DNA from: Mycobacterium sp. IS-1496
GTDB taxonomy: Bacteria > Actinomycetota > Actinomycetes > Mycobacteriales > Mycobacteriaceae
Reading direction: 5' to 3'
Length of the DNA stretch: 57,815 bases
Assembly: GCF_001499995.1 (NCBI RefSeq)
Contig: NZ_LQIU01000028.1
Coordinates: 1-57,815 of the forward strand
The notes under the pieces were generated by a model. It searched no databases, was not told the origin of the DNA, and saw nothing but the letters and a program-made list of their open reading frames with translations. The position numbers and the translations under genes are program-made. Below, piece after piece: positions 55,728 through 57,815 of the stretch (position 1 is its first letter; every line of letters begins with the position of its first letter).

Positions 55728-56022
55728 GCGAGCGCCCCTCACCAGGCTGGTCGGGCGAAACGACGCGCGATCGGCGCCGTCGACCGTTCGCCGCGGTAGG
55801 TCATGGCGTTTCCCGCGGTGGGCCGTGAGTTCGCCCAGTTCGTTGCCTAAGCGAAGCAGATGCCCTGCTCACCTGCGTTGACCCGCGTCCGGTCACCGAA
55901 GCACTTCTCATTTGCAACAGTTCTATAAACGCCAGAATTGTCGCAACGGCCAATTCGCTGAACCGGCATACGTTCCCCCCGACGCAAGCGTCAGTAGGAA
56001 GCGCACAGAGAACTGAGGGAAC
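55728..56022. other. Intergenic region upstream of the Pro/Ala-rich exported protein
   Basis: 295 bases with no gene. The part from about 55905 to 55965 is clearly A+T-richer than its surroundings (TTTGCAACAGTTCTATAAAC, AGAATTGTCGC) and probably holds the promoter of the downstream gene. TATAAA at 55923-55928 is one possible -10. A GAGGGA ribosome site ends the region. Confidence 0.45.
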
Positions 56023-57815
56023 ATGTCGCGGACCACGAACCGATTGGGCTTCACCGCCCTGGCTACCGCAGGGGCCTGCTGGATCGTTCAGCTGTTCAAT
56101 CCTGCGACGGCGATCGCTGAGCCTGGGGCAGTGAGCCCCGGCGTTCCGTGCGTGAACATCATGCAGCAGCTGCTCACCGTGCCGGGGCGCCTGCCGCAGA
56201 CGTTGCCGGGGGCTAATTCCGCTCTGACCAACACCGCACCGCCGGCGGGTCCCATCCCGCCGGCCGGATCGACCAACGGCATCGCCACCGCGACGCCGCC
56301 GTCGGTGGGGATCCCGCCGGCCGGGTCGCTGAACGGCACCGCATCGGCGACACCGCCGTCGGTCGCGATCCCGCCTGCCGGGTCGCTCAACGGAACCGCC
56401 GCCGCGACACCGCCTCGTCCGCCTGTCCCGGGTGCGCCGGTGACGACGTCGTCGCAAAGCATCACTCCGCCGTCGGGTCCGGTGCCGCCGACGGCACGCG
56501 TCGACACCGCCAGCGGCGCGACACCGCCGGCTCCCGGCGCGCCGGGTGTGCCGACGGCCGGTGCAGGGGGTGGCGCAGTTCCTCCGGCGCCTGCCGCGCC
56601 TGGTGCTCCGGTGGCCACCTCGGGTGGGGCGGGTGCGCCTGCTGCGCCAGCGGCTCCGCCGGCGGCCGTGGTGCAGCCGGCTGCCGGCACGGCGGTTCCC
56701 GCGCCGGGCGCTGTAGGCGGACCGGCCGGTGGTTCGGGTGGGGCGGGTGCGCCTGCTGCTGCGCCTGCCGTGCCTGCCGGTGTGGTGGAGCCGGCCGCCG
56801 GTGTGGCGCCTCCTGCTCCTGCGGGTCCGCCGGCTGCTGTGGTTGAGCCGGCTGCCGGTGTGGTGGAGCCGGCTTCGGGTGTGGCGCCTCCTGCTCCGCC
56901 GGCTCCGGGTGCTCCGGCTGGTGGTTCGGGTGGGGCGGTGGCGCCTCCCGCTCCGCCTGCTCCGCCGGCTGCTGTGGTGGAGCCGGCCGCCGGTGTGACG
57001 CCGCCTGCTCCGCCGGCTCCGGGTGCTCCGGCTGGTGGTTCGGGTGGGGCGGTGGCGCCTCCTGCTCCTGCGGCTCCGCCGGCGGCCACCGTCGATTCTT
57101 CGAGCGGCGTGACTCCTCCGGCGCCTCCGGCTCCGGGTGGTCCGGCGGTGAGTTCGGTCGAAAACGTGGTTCCTCCGGCGCCTCCGGCTCCGGGTGGTCC
57201 GGCGGTGAGTTCGGTGGAGAACGTGACTCCTCCGGCGCCTCCGGCTCCGGGTGGTCCGGCGGTGAGTTCGGTCGAAAATGTGGCTCCTCCGGCACCTCCG
57301 GCTCCGGGTGGTGGGTCGACGAGCACGGTCGAGAGGTTCTCGCCTCCGGCTCCGCCGGCGCCGGCTGTTCCGGCTGCCAATTCTGTTGAGGCCGTGACTC
57401 CTCCGGCGCCTCCGGCTCCGGGTGGTGGCTCGACGAGCACGGTCGAGAGGTTCTCGCCTCCGGCGCCGCCCGCACCGGCTGTCCCGGTTGGCAATTCCGT
57501 GGAGGCCGTGACGCCTCCGGCGCCGCCGGCTCCTCCGGCTGCGGTGGTTGAGCCTGCTGCGGGTGTTGCGCCTCCGGCTCCGCCCGCACCGGCTGTCCCG
57601 GCTGGCAATTCCGTGGAGGCCGTGACGCCTCCGGCGCCGCCGGTTCCTCCGGCTGCGGTGGTGGAGCCTGCTGCGGGTGTTGTGCCTCCGGCTCCTGCGG
57701 CTCCTCCGGCTGCGGTGGTTGAGCCTGCTGCGGCTGTTGTGCCTCCGGCTCCGCCGGCTCCTCCGGCTGCGGTGGTTGAGCCTGCTGCGGGTGTTGCGCC
57801 TCCGGCTCCTCCGGC
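56023..57815 (+). CDS. Exported Pro/Ala/Val-rich repeat protein, 3' end beyond window
   Basis: The frame is open from ATG 56023 (ribosome site GAGGGA) to the window end, 597 codons without a stop. A signal peptide of about 33 residues (MSRTTNRLGFTALATAGACW, then ATAIA|EPG) precedes a short unique part with PGVPCVNIMQQLLTVPGRLP. From about residue 65 onward it is repetitive: first (I)PPAGS(T/L)NG(I/T)A units, then PPAAVVEPAAGV(A/T)PPAPPA units, and SSVENV and TSTVERF variants separated by PPAPPAPG. Composition is almost only Pro, Ala, Val and Gly. It is probably an extended cell-wall or secreted protein. No family is recognised, and long minus-strand open frames over it are artefacts of the repeats. 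Confidence 0.82.
   Translation, partial: MSRTTNRLGFTALATAGACWIVQLFNPATAIAEPGAVSPGVPCVNIMQQLLTVPGRLPQTLPGANSALTNTAPPAGPIPPAGSTNGIATATPPSVGIPPAGSLNGTASATPPSVAIPPAGSLNGTAAATPPRPPVPGAPVTTSSQSITPPSGPVPPTARVDTASGATPPAPGAPGVPTAGAGGGAVPPAPAAPGAPVATSGGAGAPAAPAAPPAAVVQPAAGTAVPAPGAVGGPAGGSGGAGAPAAAPAVPAGVVEPAAGVAPPAPAGPPAAVVEPAAGVVEPASGVAPPAPPAPGAPAGGSGGAVAPPAPPAPPAAVVEPAAGVTPPAPPAPGAPAGGSGGAVAPPAPAAPPAATVDSSSGVTPPAPPAPGGPAVSSVENVVPPAPPAPGGPAVSSVENVTPPAPPAPGGPAVSSVENVAPPAPPAPGGGSTSTVERFSPPAPPAPAVPAANSVEAVTPPAPPAPGGGSTSTVERFSPPAPPAPAVPVGNSVEAVTPPAPPAPPAAVVEPAAGVAPPAPPAPAVPAGNSVEAVTPPAPPVPPAAVVEPAAGVVPPAPAAPPAAVVEPAAAVVPPAPPAPPAAVVEPAAGVAPPAPP
56560..57815 (+). repeat. Dense tandem and interspersed coding repeats
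   Basis: Units built on GCTCCGCCGGCT and CCTCCGGCGCCTCCGG recur throughout. An approx. 66-bp unit encoding PPAPPAPGGPAVSSVENV is repeated three times around 57112-57290, and a unit with TSTVERFSPPAPPAPAV is repeated twice. The region is prone to slippage and assembly error. Confidence 0.8.

Noticed and set aside
56088..57608. Long minus-strand Gly/Ala/Thr-rich open frame resembling a PE-PGRS protein
   Set aside because: It is the reverse complement of the Pro/Ala repeats. The plus strand has a signal peptide, a ribosome site and an uninterrupted frame, so the minus frame is a shadow.
56300..57815. CRISPR array
   Set aside because: Repeats are in-frame coding repeats of variable unit length without unique spacers; no cas genes are nearby.

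Overview
The window is chromosomal DNA of a fast-growing mycobacterium (Mycolicibacterium type). The support is very high G+C, many GTG/TTG starts, leaderless-type promoters, and a gene order that follows the Mycobacterium tuberculosis Rv1614-Rv1634 block (lgt, pyk, tesB, cydABDC, adenylyl cyclase, pdtaR, thiolase/DUF35 pair, polA, rpsA, coaE, DUF402, uvrB, MFS exporter). That comparison is from memory, not from a search. Blocks that I believe are absent or elsewhere in M. tuberculosis are spliced into this backbone.

Layout. 1-2.8 kb: 3' part of lgt with a very long acidic tail, then TM2 and DUF2752 membrane proteins. 2.85-11.2 kb: gltB-gltD (glutamate synthase), pyruvate kinase and an acyl-CoA thioesterase. 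11.2-17.5 kb (minus): a DUF4190 protein and the cytochrome bd operon cydA-cydB-cydD-cydC, with a DosR-like box upstream of cydA. 17.6-18.2 kb (minus): DUF308 membrane protein. 18.3-22.7 kb: amino-acid ABC transporter whose operon runs directly into a histidine kinase and response regulator. 22.8-27.2 kb: DUF2339 membrane protein, Dps, SRPBCC protein and a phytoene-dehydrogenase-like oxidoreductase. 27.1-32.8 kb: class III adenylyl cyclase, a broken agmatinase gene, a 13E12/DUF222-HNH protein with a perfect SOS box on its start codon, a LIP-family lipase, a tRNA with a Leu(CAA) anticodon, and pdtaR. 33-38 kb: complete branched-chain amino-acid (liv) operon. 38-50 kb: thiolase and DUF35, polA, PrsW-type protease, rpsA, coaE, an exported protein, a DUF402 protein and uvrB behind a perfect RecA-NDp/PafBC-type promoter. 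50-51.4 kb: MFS exporter with a MerR/SoxR-like promoter.

51.5-54.8 kb is the accessory region. A tRNA-Cys is followed by an approx. 0.8-kb insertion bounded by direct copies of the tRNA 3' end plus the tail of the adjacent arsR. The insertion's only clear gene encodes an exported protein with two Ltp repeats, the domain of a known phage superinfection-exclusion protein. After it come arsR and, divergently, an arsI/cadI-acr3-arsC arsenic operon with twin operator-like sequences. 54.9-57.8 kb: DUF4239 membrane protein, then the 5' part of an exported Pro/Ala-rich repeat protein that runs off the window.

The strongest candidate for something new is the tRNA-Cys-bounded mini-island with a lone Ltp-repeat gene. 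Secondary points of interest are the promoter logic (DosR, SOS, RecA-NDp, MerR and ArsR sites), the disrupted speB, the short-variable-arm tRNA-Leu and a DUF402 gene without a normal start codon at its conserved N terminus.
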